Assembly (NCBI GenBank): GCA_030844895.1
Contig: CM061233.1
Location: 62,335,468 to 62,399,467 of the forward strand
Length of the DNA stretch: 64,000 nucleotides
Direction: 5' to 3'
Source: Ambrosia x helenae
Taxonomy: Eukaryota; Streptophyta; Magnoliopsida; Asterales; Asteraceae
Shown piece by piece: positions 48,641 through 60,867 of the stretch. The notes beneath the pieces are model-generated. The model saw only the letters and a list, made by a program, of their open reading frames with translations. It did not search any database and was not told the origin of the DNA. The position numbers and the translations under genes are program-made. Position 1 is the stretch's first letter, and every line of letters begins with the position of its first letter.

Positions 48641-50098
48641 TAAGATCTGGTTCTTGACAAACCTTTCTTTTCATCAAGATCTGGCTCTTGACATGCCTTT
48701 AACCTTCTTTCAAGAAACGAACCTGGCAACCTTCTTTCAAGGAACGTTCTTGCATACCTTCTTATTTTCAAGTAACATTCATGGCCACCTTCATTCCGAT
48801 GAATGTTCTTGATTACATTTTTTTCCTTCTTGCCTTCTTTTATTTTATCAAGACACAACTTTCTTGATTAACCTACTCAACTTGAAACCTTCTTACGAAC
48901 CAACTTCCTTCTTCTTGCCCAAATCTACTACACAACAACCGAAAAACAAACCAACTAACTTGCTCATTTTTTTTGTTCAGATTCTCAACAGTCCGAAACA
49001 AAACACCTACTGCGACCTACTCCTTCTTTCAAGATCTGGTTATTGACATACCTTTCAAGATCTGGCTCTTGACTACCTTTCAAGATCTGGTTCATACCTT
49101 TCTTTTCTTCAAGATCTGGCTCTTGACATGCCTTTAACCTTCTTTCAAGAAACGAACCTGGCAACCTTCTTTCCAAGGAACGTTCTTGCATACCTTCTTA
49201 TTTTCAAGTAACATTCATGGCAACCTTCATTCCGATGAATGTTCTTGATTACATTCTTTCCTTCTTACTTTCTTTTATTTTATCAAGACACAACTTTCAT
49301 GATTAACCTACTCAACTTGAAACCTTCTTACGAACCAACTTCCTTCTTCTTGCCCAAATCTACTACACAACAACCGGAAAACAAACCAACTAACTTGCTC
49401 ATTTTTTTTCAGATTCTCAACAGTCCGAAACAAAACACCTACTGCGACCTACTCCTTCTTTGCCATTTATTTTTATTTTAGTACCTAATATTCATTCTTA
49501 AAATTTGGTTTCACAAAACCCATTAATTCCTTTCTCCTTTCCATGTCGGTTACTTTACCTTCAAGCATGACTTCAAACTTCGTCACCGATATCCAACCGA
49601 CAAGCAACCACAAACTTAAAAGACTTCCTATTCTGCCGACCTCCAATTGCCAACGAGACCACCTCCGCTCCCTCGTTGTTCGTCTTCGACCAACCGGTAG
49701 TTGCAGACCCGTAAGGGGCTACACCCCTTCTCGGAAACGACTCTCAAACCGGCCAAGCTCTGATACCAATTGTTGGCGATCAGGCCCAAAAATACGAAAA
49801 CCAAATTTGATCTCAACCAAGATCGACTCTTTCTTTTTATTATAATTCTTGGCACAAATTACATAGGCCCTAACCATCTATTTATACTAACATAACCATA
49901 TGAATCCTACTCAAATACTTCTCCTAATCATAATCTAATACTAACTTACATAATTATCTCTAAACATTAAAACCTACTAGATAATTCAAAACATAACCTT
50001 ACTAGATAATTCAACTAGTTAATTAAAACCAATTAAATAAACTTTAACTTTGACCCTTCAACTTTCTTTCAACTTCGTTTTAAGATTAACTTCCAACA
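48641..50098 (-). mobile_element. Copia-type element remnant: one LTR plus leader
   Basis: In minus sense a 328-bp LTR (50098-49771) starts TGTTGGAAGTTAATC and ends GCCAACA. It is followed by AT and the primer site TGGTATCAGAGC (49768-49757), the usual copia arrangement. The internal remainder to about 48641 is leader sequence with long repeats; no gag-pol is left and no second LTR is present. The target duplication is therefore lost. Confidence 0.65.
48660..49462 (-). repeat. Two tandem leader repeats of about 0.4 kb
   Basis: The segment from ACCTTTCTTTTC through CTACTGCGACCTACTCCTTC occurs at 48660-49026 and at 49096-49460, spaced about 433 bp apart. Shorter TCAAGATCTGG(T/C)T words recur around and between them. 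Minus-strand frames with ERRLPGSFLERRLKACQEP are produced by this repetition and are not considered genes. Confidence 0.75.
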
Positions 50099-50465
50099 GC
50101 TATGGGGCGCTATAAATTTCCAAAAGTTACAAAATGGGTGTCAGGCGCCATGCTTATAACGCCATATTATGTTTGGTTTTTGTGCCACTTTTTTGCAGCC
50201 AATGATATTAAGGGATGGGGCGATATATTGAATTGCCACTACACACTCTTAGTGGAGGAGAGAGATTGTAAGAAGGGAGTTATTCGCGAGGTGAAAAATG
50301 ATAATATAGTGGTAACTAGTAAACACATTTCATAGCCGTATTTCAGCCACACCAAAAGCCATAAGATACCATGAAGAATCCTTTGCATAAATGGTAGAGA
50401 TATCATTTTACAAATTACATTTGGGGGGCATTGGGGAAAAAACTAAAAATGGGGATGCCTCTATT
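50099..50465. other. Sequence between copia LTR and left word array
   Basis: Contains GGGGCGCTATAAATTTCC and GGGATGGGGCGATAT, possibly the worn tip of a DNA transposon. No frame is supported; the 77-aa frame at 50102-50335 has no recognisable feature. Confidence 0.35.
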
Positions 50466-50725
50466 TCAATTGGCGGTATCAAAGACGAATTCTGCAACAA
50501 AACAGTGATGCCGCCAAACCATATTGGGTAGTCATTGATGCCGCCAAACCATATCATGTCTTCACCTTTGATACCGCCAATCCAAATCCACACTTTAATG
50601 ATGCCGCTAATCGAGAATGGGTAGTCCATTGATACCGCCAAATGGGAATGGGTCTTCTCCATTGGTTCCGTCAAGACACCGCCAATCCAGAATGATGCAT
50701 TGATGCCGCCAAATGGTGTAGCGGC
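50466..50725 (+). repeat. Left subterminal array of GATGCCGCCAAACC words
   Basis: The word TGATGCCGCCAAACCATAT and variants (TGATACCGCCAA, TGATGCCGCTAAT) appear about seven times at irregular 30-60-bp spacing. One copy near 50470 is inverted. The array lies 0.27 kb upstream of the PMD gene start. Its core is the reverse complement of the array at 62160-62722. Confidence 0.7.
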
Positions 50726-53700
50726 TTCATGGCATCGAGACCTGCATTTTTTGCAGACTATAAACACTCACAAAAGACTCTAGCATTGCATGCAATGGTC
50801 TTGTGTTTTGCAGGTGATTTGATAGGCAAATAGTGTCTTTGAGAGTGCAAGAGTGCATCCATGGGGGGCTATAAAATGGAGGGTAAGGTGAAGAAGGAGC
50901 ACCACCCACATCCATTTCCACACCATCACCATTACAATCTCAACCAGAAACCTTTGAAATTTATAAAAAATTATACCAAAAAAATTCCTACCACCATGAG
51001 TCTAAACATAAACTTATACCCTGGTCCCCTAAGCAACGATGTGTTGTATCTACGTGATCGACATCATTCCTTTCACATTTTCGTAATGATGAAAACTTCA
51101 GTGAGCCCCTTATGGTAAAACGTAGCGATAGAAGCATATGGCGGGCACTTTGTGACAACCCTGTTGTAGGACGGGTTCGTAACCTTGTCAATGCCGCAGG
51201 GTTTGGTGGCCTTATAGATTGTGGTTATCGATACGTTGACCACTCCTTAATAACAGCTTTGGTGGAACGATGGAGGCCCGAAACTCACAAGTTCCACCTA
51301 CCATTTGGTGAAGCTACTGTCACCTTACAAGATGTTAACGTCTTGTGGGGGTTACCTATCGAGGGAGGTGTTGTGTCTGGAGCAGATGATGCAATGACAA
51401 CTGCCGAGGCAATAGGGTTGTGCCGACGATGGTTAGGTGTTACGCCTGCAGAGAACCAAATGTCCAGCAAATCCGTTTTGGCTACTGTTATTATTAATCA
51501 AATAAAGGAACCGTTTGTTGAAGCTGAGGCTACGGATGAAGCGTGCATTATCCGTGCTCGTTTAATCATTTTTTATTTGATCGGTTCCACTTTGTTCCCT
51601 GATAATAACAATAATAGACTAAATGTTTTTTATTTAAGATTTTTACGAGACCTAAGCCGAACAGGATCTTATAGTTGGGGCAGTGCGGTTCTCAGTTGTC
51701 TTTATAGGCGGCTTTGTGATGCCACCCAACCGGATAGAAAAGCCGTGACCGGGCCCATAATGCTCCTTTAAATATGGGCATGGGAGAGGATTCGGTGTCT
51801 CGCACCACGACCACCCTCAAACTGGTTTGATTATACTTGTCCGCTAGCGGCTCGGTATATATCGCAAAGCCCAAACAAATACAATGTGTCTGCATGGCAT
51901 CCCTTTGTATTTTTTTTACTGAACACGTTTTTTAAAATGTTAATTTTGTAGGTGGCGAGACCGCAACTTAAACTTCAAGGAGGTATCCACACACTGGCTC
52001 AGGACATATCGTTCACAGCTACAATCGTTGAACGAGAACATGGTATGTTTATTAATCCTGTGTTAGTAATTATTTTTAGTTTTTTGTATTAAGCATGCAT
52101 TTATTGTGTTTTGTAACTGACTTAAGTGTTTGTTTTAGTGTTTTTAGTTCAACTGGACCCCTTACACCTCGGTTTTGGATCGACTACCGGCTATATGTTC
52201 AAGTGGGATCGAAAGCTGGACGAGCTGTTGTCCGCTTATATGCTTTGAGATCGTTGAGCATCATTACCCTCAACGGGTTATGAAGCAATTCAACATGGTC
52301 CAGTACATACCTCCGCAAATAAACCTAACCGTACCCATGGCTGAGCTTGAAACATTGCATGCTTTGGGGCGGCAAGGACACAACGGGGTGGACTGGATGC
52401 GTAGGCACGAAGCCTACATCAATGCATGGAATATCCGTCGTAACACGGTTTACAGGTCTAATCCCATAAGGATGAGTTCCACATAGCCTGGTTATATGCA
52501 ATGGTATTCGGGGCGTACCGTTGCATTTATTGGCAATCCGAGTGTAGCACCGGTCCCAGTTGGTGGTTTCTGTAACACCCCAACCGATGGCGGAAACATC
52601 GGGATGTCACGTATTGATGATTGTTCAGTGGCTCATGGTAGTACATAAGTTTAAATAATCCTTTAATACATTACAATATTGAATTACATTAAAGTCTACA
52701 TCAAGTAATCAACAAAGCTTCAAATATTTCCTCATGCTAGCTCTAGACTTCAAGCATCAGTATTTCCTGTTGAGTTTGGAAAAATGGGGGGGGGGGGGGG
52801 TTCAACTAGAAGTTGGTGAGAATACATAATCCAAGTTAAGCATATAGTTTAAGTATAAAAGTTTAGCAATTCGTATGTCTATCGTAAATTTAAGTCTACA
52901 TGAATAGTATAATATGTTGACATAATCAAACCTCCGACTAGTTTAGGTCCATCCCGTCATCTACGGTTCACCTTAGTAATATGTTGAACGATAACAATCA
53001 CCCACGTTACCTATGTAGGAGGTACACGTATCCGGGTGGGGTTGTCAATCCAATAGATCTATTATTGAGTATCGCCGGCTTGGCCATAGCTAATGATTAT
53101 GTAAATGTTGAAACTCGTTGAAACTCGTTGAAACTGTTGACTAATTCATGAGGCAATAAAGTTTACTACTAGACATGCATGTTGAATTGCTTAAAATTGT
53201 TGCAAGTATAAAGAATCGCATAAACAGGATTACGTAAACTCACCTTGGTATAGTATTAGGTATTGAGGAATAGTATAAGTGTAGCCCAATAGATTGCCAA
53301 GTATTACCCTATGTATAAGGCAATAAATAAGTCTAAGTCTAACTAGTTTATAAGTATATCCTAGGGTTTCGATTTGGGGATATCCAATTGTTGAATTTAA
53401 AATAAAATGTTAATTAAATAAGGGAAATTTGATAATTAAATAAAAGAAAGTCTTTTATAAAATTTGAATTTAGAATGTTCACAATAATGTGTTTGAAGTA
53501 TAAAAATAATTTTTATAAAATTGTTTCCTTTAAAATAGATTTCTAAATCTATTTATTACAAATTGCCAAAATTTAACTTTAATATTTAAAAATACTAAAA
53601 TTAAAGAATTATTATTTTAAAATTCATATTTCTGTTCTAAATATTTAAAAATAAATTGTATAAAATTTTGGTGCAAAAATAATAAAAATTGAATTTATTA

Positions 53701-54084
53701 TGATTTAATTATGATTAAATCTAACAAAAATTGATTAAAAAAATAAAATAAATGATTTTTCTGAATTAAAAATCATTTCAGTAAAGTTTAACATTGTACA
53801 AACATAGGATAATTTTTGTAGAAATTAATAAAATTGTTTTGATATTTTAATGGATTTTTATAAATATAATAGTATAAAATTGATTTAATTATTATAAATA
53901 TTAAATAAATGAATTTCAGAAAACTAAAAATTGTAGATAAATCTTTTACATCAGATTTGATAAATATAATTTTTTTTAGAATTTATAAAAAAATTTTAAT
54001 ATTTAAAAATGAATTTACAAGATTTAAAGATAATATATAAGTATAATTGGTTTATTTAAAAAAAAATGAAAAAGAAGTGGAAAA

Positions 54085-54165
54085 GGGGCGCCCATGCCGG
54101 GACTCGAACCCGGGTGCCCTTGGTTACAAGCATTGATCACAACCACTTGGCCTAGGCCTGTGGTT
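54085..54165 (-). promoter_or_regulatory. tRNA-like segment 2 in element D LTR (sense)
   Basis: Read on the minus strand: TAGGCCAAGTGGTTGTGA (A box), then CCCGGGTTCGAGTCCCGG (B box within a perfect hairpin), then CCCCTTTTCC. It is equivalent to 32575-32657 of element C and is repeated at about 58919-59000. Confidence 0.55.
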
Positions 54166-54754
54166 GTGATTTAACCTTGTTTAAATAAAATAAATATGCT
54201 ATATCAAATCAGTTTTATCCCCAATTATCAACCACGAACCCTAGATCTGCAATAGTTTGATTTACTCATCAATAGCCCAATTAATCATGGGGCTATTGAT
54301 GAGTGATGGCCGATATACAAAACCCACAGAAAAGATTGGACTTGCAAGTCTGTTTCGTGCTCGATTGATTGGTCAAAGACTCGGGTTAAAACACGAACAG
54401 AAAACAATTAACAGAGGTTTGATAATGGAAATTGGAGGTTGAGAGAGATTGAGTGGCGAGTTGAGATGGTCCAGAAATGAACAATTTATAGTGTTGATGT
54501 CCAGGTTGCTTAATTGGAAAGTTTGACCGTTTGAATGGTCAACGCGTATAATAAACGAAATTAGGTATAATTGACAAGTGATTGACGAGTTTGTGGCTTG
54601 TTCCAGGCCGGAAATCACGAACCATTCCTAACTTAGATCAATTATGCGTTTATGATTGTGCTTTGACCCGCTGATTGATTGCAGCGAACAGAAAAGAAAG
54701 GAGCAGACAGGCCTGGGTTGGTTTAAATAAAAAGCAAGTTGGTTTAGAATCAAA

Positions 54755-54835
54755 GGTTGGTGTGGCTCAGTTGGTTTGTGAGCGTGTTGAAGTTTGGCTC
54801 GGCGCGGGTTCGAAACCCGGCTGAGGCATTTTTTT
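54755..54835 (+). promoter_or_regulatory. tRNA-like segment 1 in element D LTR (antisense)
   Basis: GGTGTGGCTCAGTTGGTTTG is a textbook A box. CGGGTTCGAAACCCGG follows about 35 nt later as B box in a hairpin, and then T7. It is about 74 nt long, like a tRNA, and is repeated at 59590-59670. Confidence 0.55.
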
Positions 54836-54973
54836 GTTTTTGATTAATTCGGACAAGGGGAGGGGTTTGGGCCTTGGCTGGGTTGGGCTTGGGGTTAAGG
54901 AGTTTGGGCTGGGCCGAGATTAAAGAAGGGTGGGTTAATTAGATTGTGTTGTGGGCTTATAATTAAACAATTC

Positions 54974-55015
<42 letters not shown>

Positions 55016-55112
55016 GTATATATATATATAAGTTGTGTGGTCGGGAAATAAAACTTAGGCACATTATGAAAATAATATACGTTTTATAATTTGAAAATTT
55101 GGCGATGTTACA

Positions 55113-55604
55113 GTCTCCCCTACTTTTAAGAACTTCGTCCCGAAGTTAAAAGAGAACCAGGGTTACAATTGGTCAACTACCGGAAACCTTGATAAAATTT
55201 CACACTACCTTAACGTACCTGTAAATTCATGATTACGTTCCGGACCGTAATTACCAATTTACCTTACATTAGGGTTTTGCGTCCTTTTATGACTCTATTG
55301 ATTGTTGAGCAGGTTCGATAGTCTCCACCAGTCGTTGAGCAGGTGGTAGGGCCTCTCCCGGCTGTTGGAAGACATGATAACCTCTACCAATCGTTGAGTA
55401 GATTGTTTGGTAGTCAACTAATCGTCGTACAAGTAAGCAAGTATGATTATAGATATAGCAATCAGTTCACATTCAAACAAGCATGCACACAGATGTTATA
55501 ATACTTGAATTTATTATTTGAATCAAAAAGTGCAATACATGGATTTAAAGAGAAAGTATACATCATTCAAATGGTAGGGCTTGTTGTTAAGTAGCTGGAG
55601 GGTT
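55113..55604 (-). other. Element D internal 3' noncoding region
   Basis: It contains the shared block ATTACGTTCCGGACCGTAAT (55231-55250) and three degenerate CTACTCAACGATTGGTAGAG-type units (about 55305-55410), also present in element C. There is no pol. Confidence 0.75.
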
Positions 55605-56880
55605 TCAAGTGGGGTTATTTGGAGCATCAGGAGCGTTTGTAGCAGGGATTCGACAAGCATCTGCAAGATGCCCATACCTTTGACAATTGGTGCACTGTCG
55701 GCAGGGTACTTGAGTTGGATGGTGATACTGGCAGGTGTCACACTTAGGTAGGTTCCCATTGTATTGTTTCTTGGTGGGTGGGGCAGTGGTGTCTATTGCA
55801 AAATTCCTGACCTTGTTCTTCCCGTTGGTTGAGGCCTCAGTTTTGATATCAACGGCAGGTTGGGGGGTATCCTTTTTCTTTTCCCCTTTACGAGTCAGGG
55901 TTCCTGCCTTCACATGGTTATCTGTTAGGGTGGCAGCCAAACGCTTTGCTTCTTCCAAAGTAGCAGGGTTCCTTCCCCACACCGTGTCTTGAATCTGCAT
56001 CGGTAAACCACCAATGTATTTTTCGATAGCAATGGGCAAAGGGGTGACTTTGTGGGGTAGCAGTAAGCTAAGTTCGTGAAAACGAGTGTTGTAAGCAAGG
56101 TTTTCCCCACTGTCTTGAGCAAGATCATGAAATTCATCTTCCAGCTTCTTAATTTCATTACGAGGACAGAACTCTGCCTTCATAATGTCTTTAGCTTGAT
56201 CCCAAGTTAAGGCTAGTACAGCTTCAGTTCCGCGAGTGCGTTTTTCTTCATTCCACCAAACGAGTGTTGTAAGCAAGGTTTTCCCCACTGTCTTGAGCAA
56301 GATCATGAAATTCATCTTCCAGCTTCTTAATTTCATTACGAGGACAGAACTCTGCCTTCATAATGTCTTTAGCTTGATCCCAAGTTAAGGCTAGTACAGC
56401 TTCAGTTCCGCGAGTGCGTTTTTCTTCATTCCACCAAGTGAGTGCTCGTTTGTGAAGAACACTCATGGCATAACGGACTTTAAAGTTATTGGGGCATTCA
56501 CTGTTGATGAAGGTATTCTCAATACCCTCAAACCATTGTAGGAGTCCTGTAGCTCCTTCTTCTCCACTGAACTTTGGGGGATTACAGGAATTGAAATGCT
56601 TAAGGGTGCAGGCTGGAAGTCCATTCCCGTTGTGGTATCCATTTCCATTCCCGTTGCCGTTCCCGTTTCCGTTCAACTGGATGACTTGAGCTAGTAAGTT
56701 GGGAACCAGAGTTGCGATTTGCTGCGCCATTTGTTGAGAAATGATTGCAGCCAGTTGGGCATCGACACCATTATTGTTGTTGTTGTTGTTGTGGTTAGTA
56801 TCGTGGTTGTGGTTGTGATTGCTACTTCCTTCATCATGATTTTCACCACTGTTAAGACGAGCACTGCGACGTGGAGGCAT
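55605..56880 (-). pseudogene. gag: gag of element D with 178-bp internal duplication
   Basis: The start at 56880 gives MPPRRSARLNSGENH, an Asn/His-rich N-terminus, GVDAQLAAIISQQMAQQIA, a GN-repeat linker, then the capsid-like part with CNPPKFSGEEGATGLLQWFE and TWWNEEKR, followed by LEEAKRLAATLT. The C-terminus has CX2C-type cysteines and a knuckle CTNCQRYGHLADAC. A 178-bp duplication (56082-56259 and 56260-56437) shifts the frame, as 178 is not a multiple of three, so the chain ends soon after AYNTRLVE. The remaining frame continues to 55605. Without the duplication the frame would be open throughout, so the lesion is recent and single. Confidence 0.85.
56082..56437 (-). repeat. 178-bp tandem duplication in gag
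   Basis: Both copies run ACGAGTGTTGTAAGCAAGG to TTCTTCATTCCACCAA and look identical. The junction has short AAACGAG homology, suggesting slippage or template switching during reverse transcription. Confidence 0.92.
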
Positions 56881-57408
56881 GATCTGTAAGAGATACAATG
56901 AAATGAATGAGGTTATATAAGGAATGTAATCATTTATTCATTAATTAAAACGAATAAACGAAAACGTTGACTTATCAAAGGTTCTAAATTCTAATAACAT
57001 ATGAAGACATGCTTTAGCCTATAAGTGAACACTCATCCCGAGAATTCCCAGGTAGGCATCCGGGTCCCTCGTCTGATTGGGATATATGCGCAATGCCAGC
57101 CTAGACAGAAGACTCAGAATACAGGCGTTCACCCTTCCAGATTGCACGTGTTCGTTATTAAAATCTAGAACTTCGACGAGATCTCAAGGTGGTTCAGGTT
57201 AAACCTGAGGATTTTTGTCTTATTAGTCTAAGAGTGGATCCAGTGATGGAGAGCAACCTTCTTGTAGGGATGAAAGTAGGGATATGAAGTAGGAGGGAGA
57301 TAGAGAATAGCAAGTAAAAGAAGCAAGTACTGGTTAAATCCTATGGTTATAGACTAGATTATTTTTCTAATAACCTAATTCCCTATAACCATGGCTCTGA
57401 TACCAATC

Positions 57409-59814
57409 TGTAACACCCCAACCGATGGCGGAAACATCGGGATGTCACGTATTGATGATTGTTCAGTGGCTCATGGTAGTACATAAGTTTAAATAATCCT
57501 TTAATACATTACAATATTGAATTACATTAAAGTCTACATCAAGTAATCAACAAAGCTTCAAATATTTCCTCATGCTAGCTCTAGACTTCAAGCATCAGTA
57601 TTTCCTGTTGAGTTTGGAAAAATGGGGGGGGGGGGTCAACTAGAAGTTGGTGAGAATACATAATCCATGTTAAGCATATAGTTTAAGTATAAAAGTTTAG
57701 CAATTCGTATGTCTATCGTAAATTTAAGTCTACATGAATAGTATAATATGTTGACATAATCAAACCTCCGACTAGTTTAGGTCCATCCCGTCATCTACGG
57801 TTCACCTTAGTAATATGTTGAACGATAACAATCACCCACGTTACCTATGTAGGAGGTACACGTATCCGGGTGGGGTTGTCAATCCAATAGATCTATTATT
57901 GAGTATCGCCGGCTTGGCCATAGCTAATGATTATGTAAATGTTGAAACTCGTTGAAACTCGTTGAAACTGTTGACTAATTCATGAGGCAATAAAGTTTAC
58001 TACTAGACATGCATGTTGAATTGCTTAAAATTGTTGCAAGTATAAAGAATCGCATAAACAGGATTACGTAAACTCACCTTGGTATAGTATTAGGTATTGA
58101 GGAATAGTATAAGTGTAGCCCAATAGATTTCCAAGTATTACCCTATGTATAAGGCAATAAATAAGTCTAAGTCTAACTAGTTTATAAGTATATCCTAGGG
58201 TTTCGATTTGGGGATATCCAATTGTTGAATTTAAAATAAAATGTTAATTAAATAAGGGAAATTTGATAATTAAATAAAAGAAAGTCTTTTATAAAATTTG
58301 AATTTAGAATGTTCACAATAATGTGTTTGAAGTATAAAAATAATTTTTATAAAATTATTTCCTTTAAAATAGATTTCTAAATCTATTTATTACAAATTAC
58401 CAAAATTTAACTTTAATATTTAAAAATACTAAAATTAAAGAATTATTATTTTAAAATTCATATTTCTGTTCTAAATATTTAAAAATAAATTGTATAAAAT
58501 TTTGGTGCAAAAATAATAAAAATTGAATTTATTATGATTTAATTATGATTAAATCTAACAAAAATTGATTAAAAAAATAAAATAAATGATTTTTCTGAAT
58601 TAAAAATCATTTCAGTAAAGTTTAACATTGTACAAACATAGGATAATTTTTGTAGAAATTAATAAAATTGTTTTGATATTTTAATGGATTTTTATAAATA
58701 TAATAGTATAAAATTGATTTAATTATTATAAATATTAAATAAATGAATTTCAGAAAACTAAAAATTGTAGATAAATCTTTTACATCAGATTTGATAAATA
58801 TAATTTTTTTAGAATTTATAAAAAAAATTTAATATTTAAAAATGAATTTACAAGATTTAAAGATAATATATAAGTATAATTGGTTTATTTAAAAAAAAAT
58901 GAAAAAGAAGTGGAAAAGGGGCGCCCATGCCGGGACTCGAACCCGGGTGCCCTTGGTTACAAGCATTGATCACAACCACTTGGCCTAGGCCTGTGGTTGT
59001 GATTTAACCTTGTTTAAATAAAATAAATATGCTATATCAAATCAGTTTTATCCCCAATTATCAACCACGAACCCTAGATCTGCAATAGTTTGATTTACTC
59101 ATCAATAGCCCAATTAATCATGGGGCTATTGATGAGTGATGGCCGATATACAAAACCCACAGAAAAGATTGGACTTGCAAGTCTGTTTCGTGCTCGATTG
59201 ATTGGTCAAAGACTCGGGTTAAAACACGAACAGAAAAACAATTAACAGAGGTTTGATAATGGAAATTGGAGGTTGAGAGAGATTGAGTGGCGAGTTGAGA
59301 TGGTCCAGAAATGAACAATTTATAGTGTTGATGTCCAGGTTGCTTAATTGGAAAGTTTGACCCGTTTGAATGGTCAACGCGTATAATAAACGAAATTAGG
59401 TATAATTGACAAGTGATTGACGAGTTTGTGGCTTGTTTCAGGCCGGAAATCACGAACCATTCCTAACTTAGATCAATTATGCGTTTATGATTGTGCTTTG
59501 ACCCGCTGATTGATTGCAGCGAACAGAAAAGAAAGGAGCAGACAGGCCTGGGTTGGTTTAAATAAAAAGCAAGTTGGTTTAGAATCAAAGGTTGGTGTGG
59601 CTCAGTTGGTTTGTGAGCGTGTTGAAGTTTGGCTCGGCGCGGGTTCGAAACCCGGCTGAGGCATTTTTTTGTTTTTGATTAATTCGGACAAGGGGAGGGG
59701 TTTGGGCCTTGGCTGGGTTGGGCTTGGGGTTAAGGAGTTTGGGCTGGGCCGAGATTAAAGAAGGGTGGGTTAATTAGATTGTGTTGTGGGCTTATAATTA
59801 AACAATTCTTCTTC

Positions 59815-59865
<51 letters not shown>

Positions 59866-59970
59866 GTATATATATATATATATATATAAGTTGTGTGGTC
59901 GGGAAATAAAACTTAGGCACATTATGAAAATAATATACGTTTTATAATTTGAAAATTTGGCGATGTTACA
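57409..59970 (-). repeat. Element D, right LTR (5' LTR in element sense)
   Basis: It begins TGTAACACCCCAACC beside the primer site and ends GGCGATGTTACA before GTTTC. It is near-identical to 52571-55112. Confidence 0.92.
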
Positions 59971-60867
59971 GTTTCCAAGACGACGGTGCTAGAATCCAGT
60001 TGATGGTAAAGCATTTTTACGTGTCTAATTCATACATTAATTATTTGAGTTTACGGTTTCTAACTAATAATTTTATTTGCAGAGGGATGCCATGGGTGAT
60101 ATTTACCGGTCTTCTCAGCAGGCATTTAATGATCCTCAGTCCTTCGCCACGCAGCTTGAGCATATACAGAACACGGCGTTTCAAAGTATGATGATGTCAA
60201 ACGATGTCGGAAACTTACAAAATCCGACGCATCTTACAACGGACGTCGTCGACTTGTCAGCACCTGCACGACCTCAAAGGGTACGCCAGCGACACGCTCC
60301 CCGTCAGGTGCCGACAAACGTGCCGGAAAATCATCACCAAGCTGGAACTCCGTTTGACAATGATGCTGGGTTTGGTGCATCTGTTGCGGCTAGTAACAAT
60401 CAGAACCAGGGTGGGGGTATGTCCCGCAATTCTTAGACGTTGGATTGGACCAAGTTGGAACTCCGTTTGGATTGGGTAGTTCATTCGTATAAGGAACTGG
60501 TGATGTTGGTGGGTCCGGTGGCGGTCAACCGGCGGTGACAGGTCCACTAGCTAACTTAATTGCAAGCGGAATTGGCATCGGAGATAGTTGGGCATTTCCC
60601 TCACAAGATTTTGTGACGCCGGTTGGATAGGGGTTGGCACGGGTTGATCTCGACCTTGTTAGTGATTTTCATTACCATCCCCCGCATAATTCGTGTGATG
60701 AAGGACCTTCAAGCCGGCCAGGACCATCGACGTCACTGAATTTAAACCTCTTTCCCGATGATCAGTACGGGAATGAAGGAGCACCACCCACCGATGAAAC
60801 ACAAACCCAACACCAACCACCCAGAAGGCAATCTGAACGTCTTATGAATCAGCCTCCCACGAACTAG

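Larger units (their letters stand above)
52571..55112 (-). repeat. Element D, left LTR (3' LTR in element sense)
   Basis: It begins TGTAACACCCCAACCGATGG and ends GGCGATGTTACA. A G18 run at 52786-52802 and a TTA microsatellite at 54973-55012 vary from the other copy. Confidence 0.92.
52571..59970 (-). mobile_element. LTR retrotransposon D, complete, gag-only
   Basis: LTRs of 2542 and 2562 bp flank a 2.3-kb internal region. The perfect duplication GTTTC lies at 52566-52570 and 59971-59975. In minus sense the primer site TGGTATCAGAGCC is at 57405-57393 and the polypurine tract AAAAGTAGGGGAGAC at 55127-55113. gag is present; protease and pol are absent. The LTRs differ by a handful of substitutions and by G-run and TTA-run lengths, so the insertion is young. 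It lies inside the PMD gene and is sister to element C. Confidence 0.93.
50996..60867 (+). pseudogene. Plant mobile domain (MAIN-like) gene, broken and split by element D
   Basis: The start MSLNINLYPGPLSNDVLY, then VDHSLITALVERWRPETHKF and LQDVNVLWGLPIEGG, are hallmarks of the MAIN-like/PMD family, whose host members act in silencing and meristem maintenance and many of whose members ride on transposons. Pieces: 50996-51905, intron, 51952-52042, intron, 52148-52570, element D, 59976-60004, intron, 60083-60867. Lesions seen are a frameshift near 51075, a stop at 51769-51771 where Gln is usual (CAA to TAA) before IWAWERI, a stop at 52484-52486, and a stop at 60434-60436. GYMQWYSGRTV and GGF meet QDDGARIQLM across the insertion. 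The tail is low-complexity Gln/Pro/Asn. Not functional. Confidence 0.8.

Noticed and set aside
52571..59970. Assembly duplication as explanation for the long near-identical pairs
   Set aside because: Each pair is bounded by TG..CA ends, perfect 5-bp duplications, a primer site and a polypurine tract, which misassembly would not produce.
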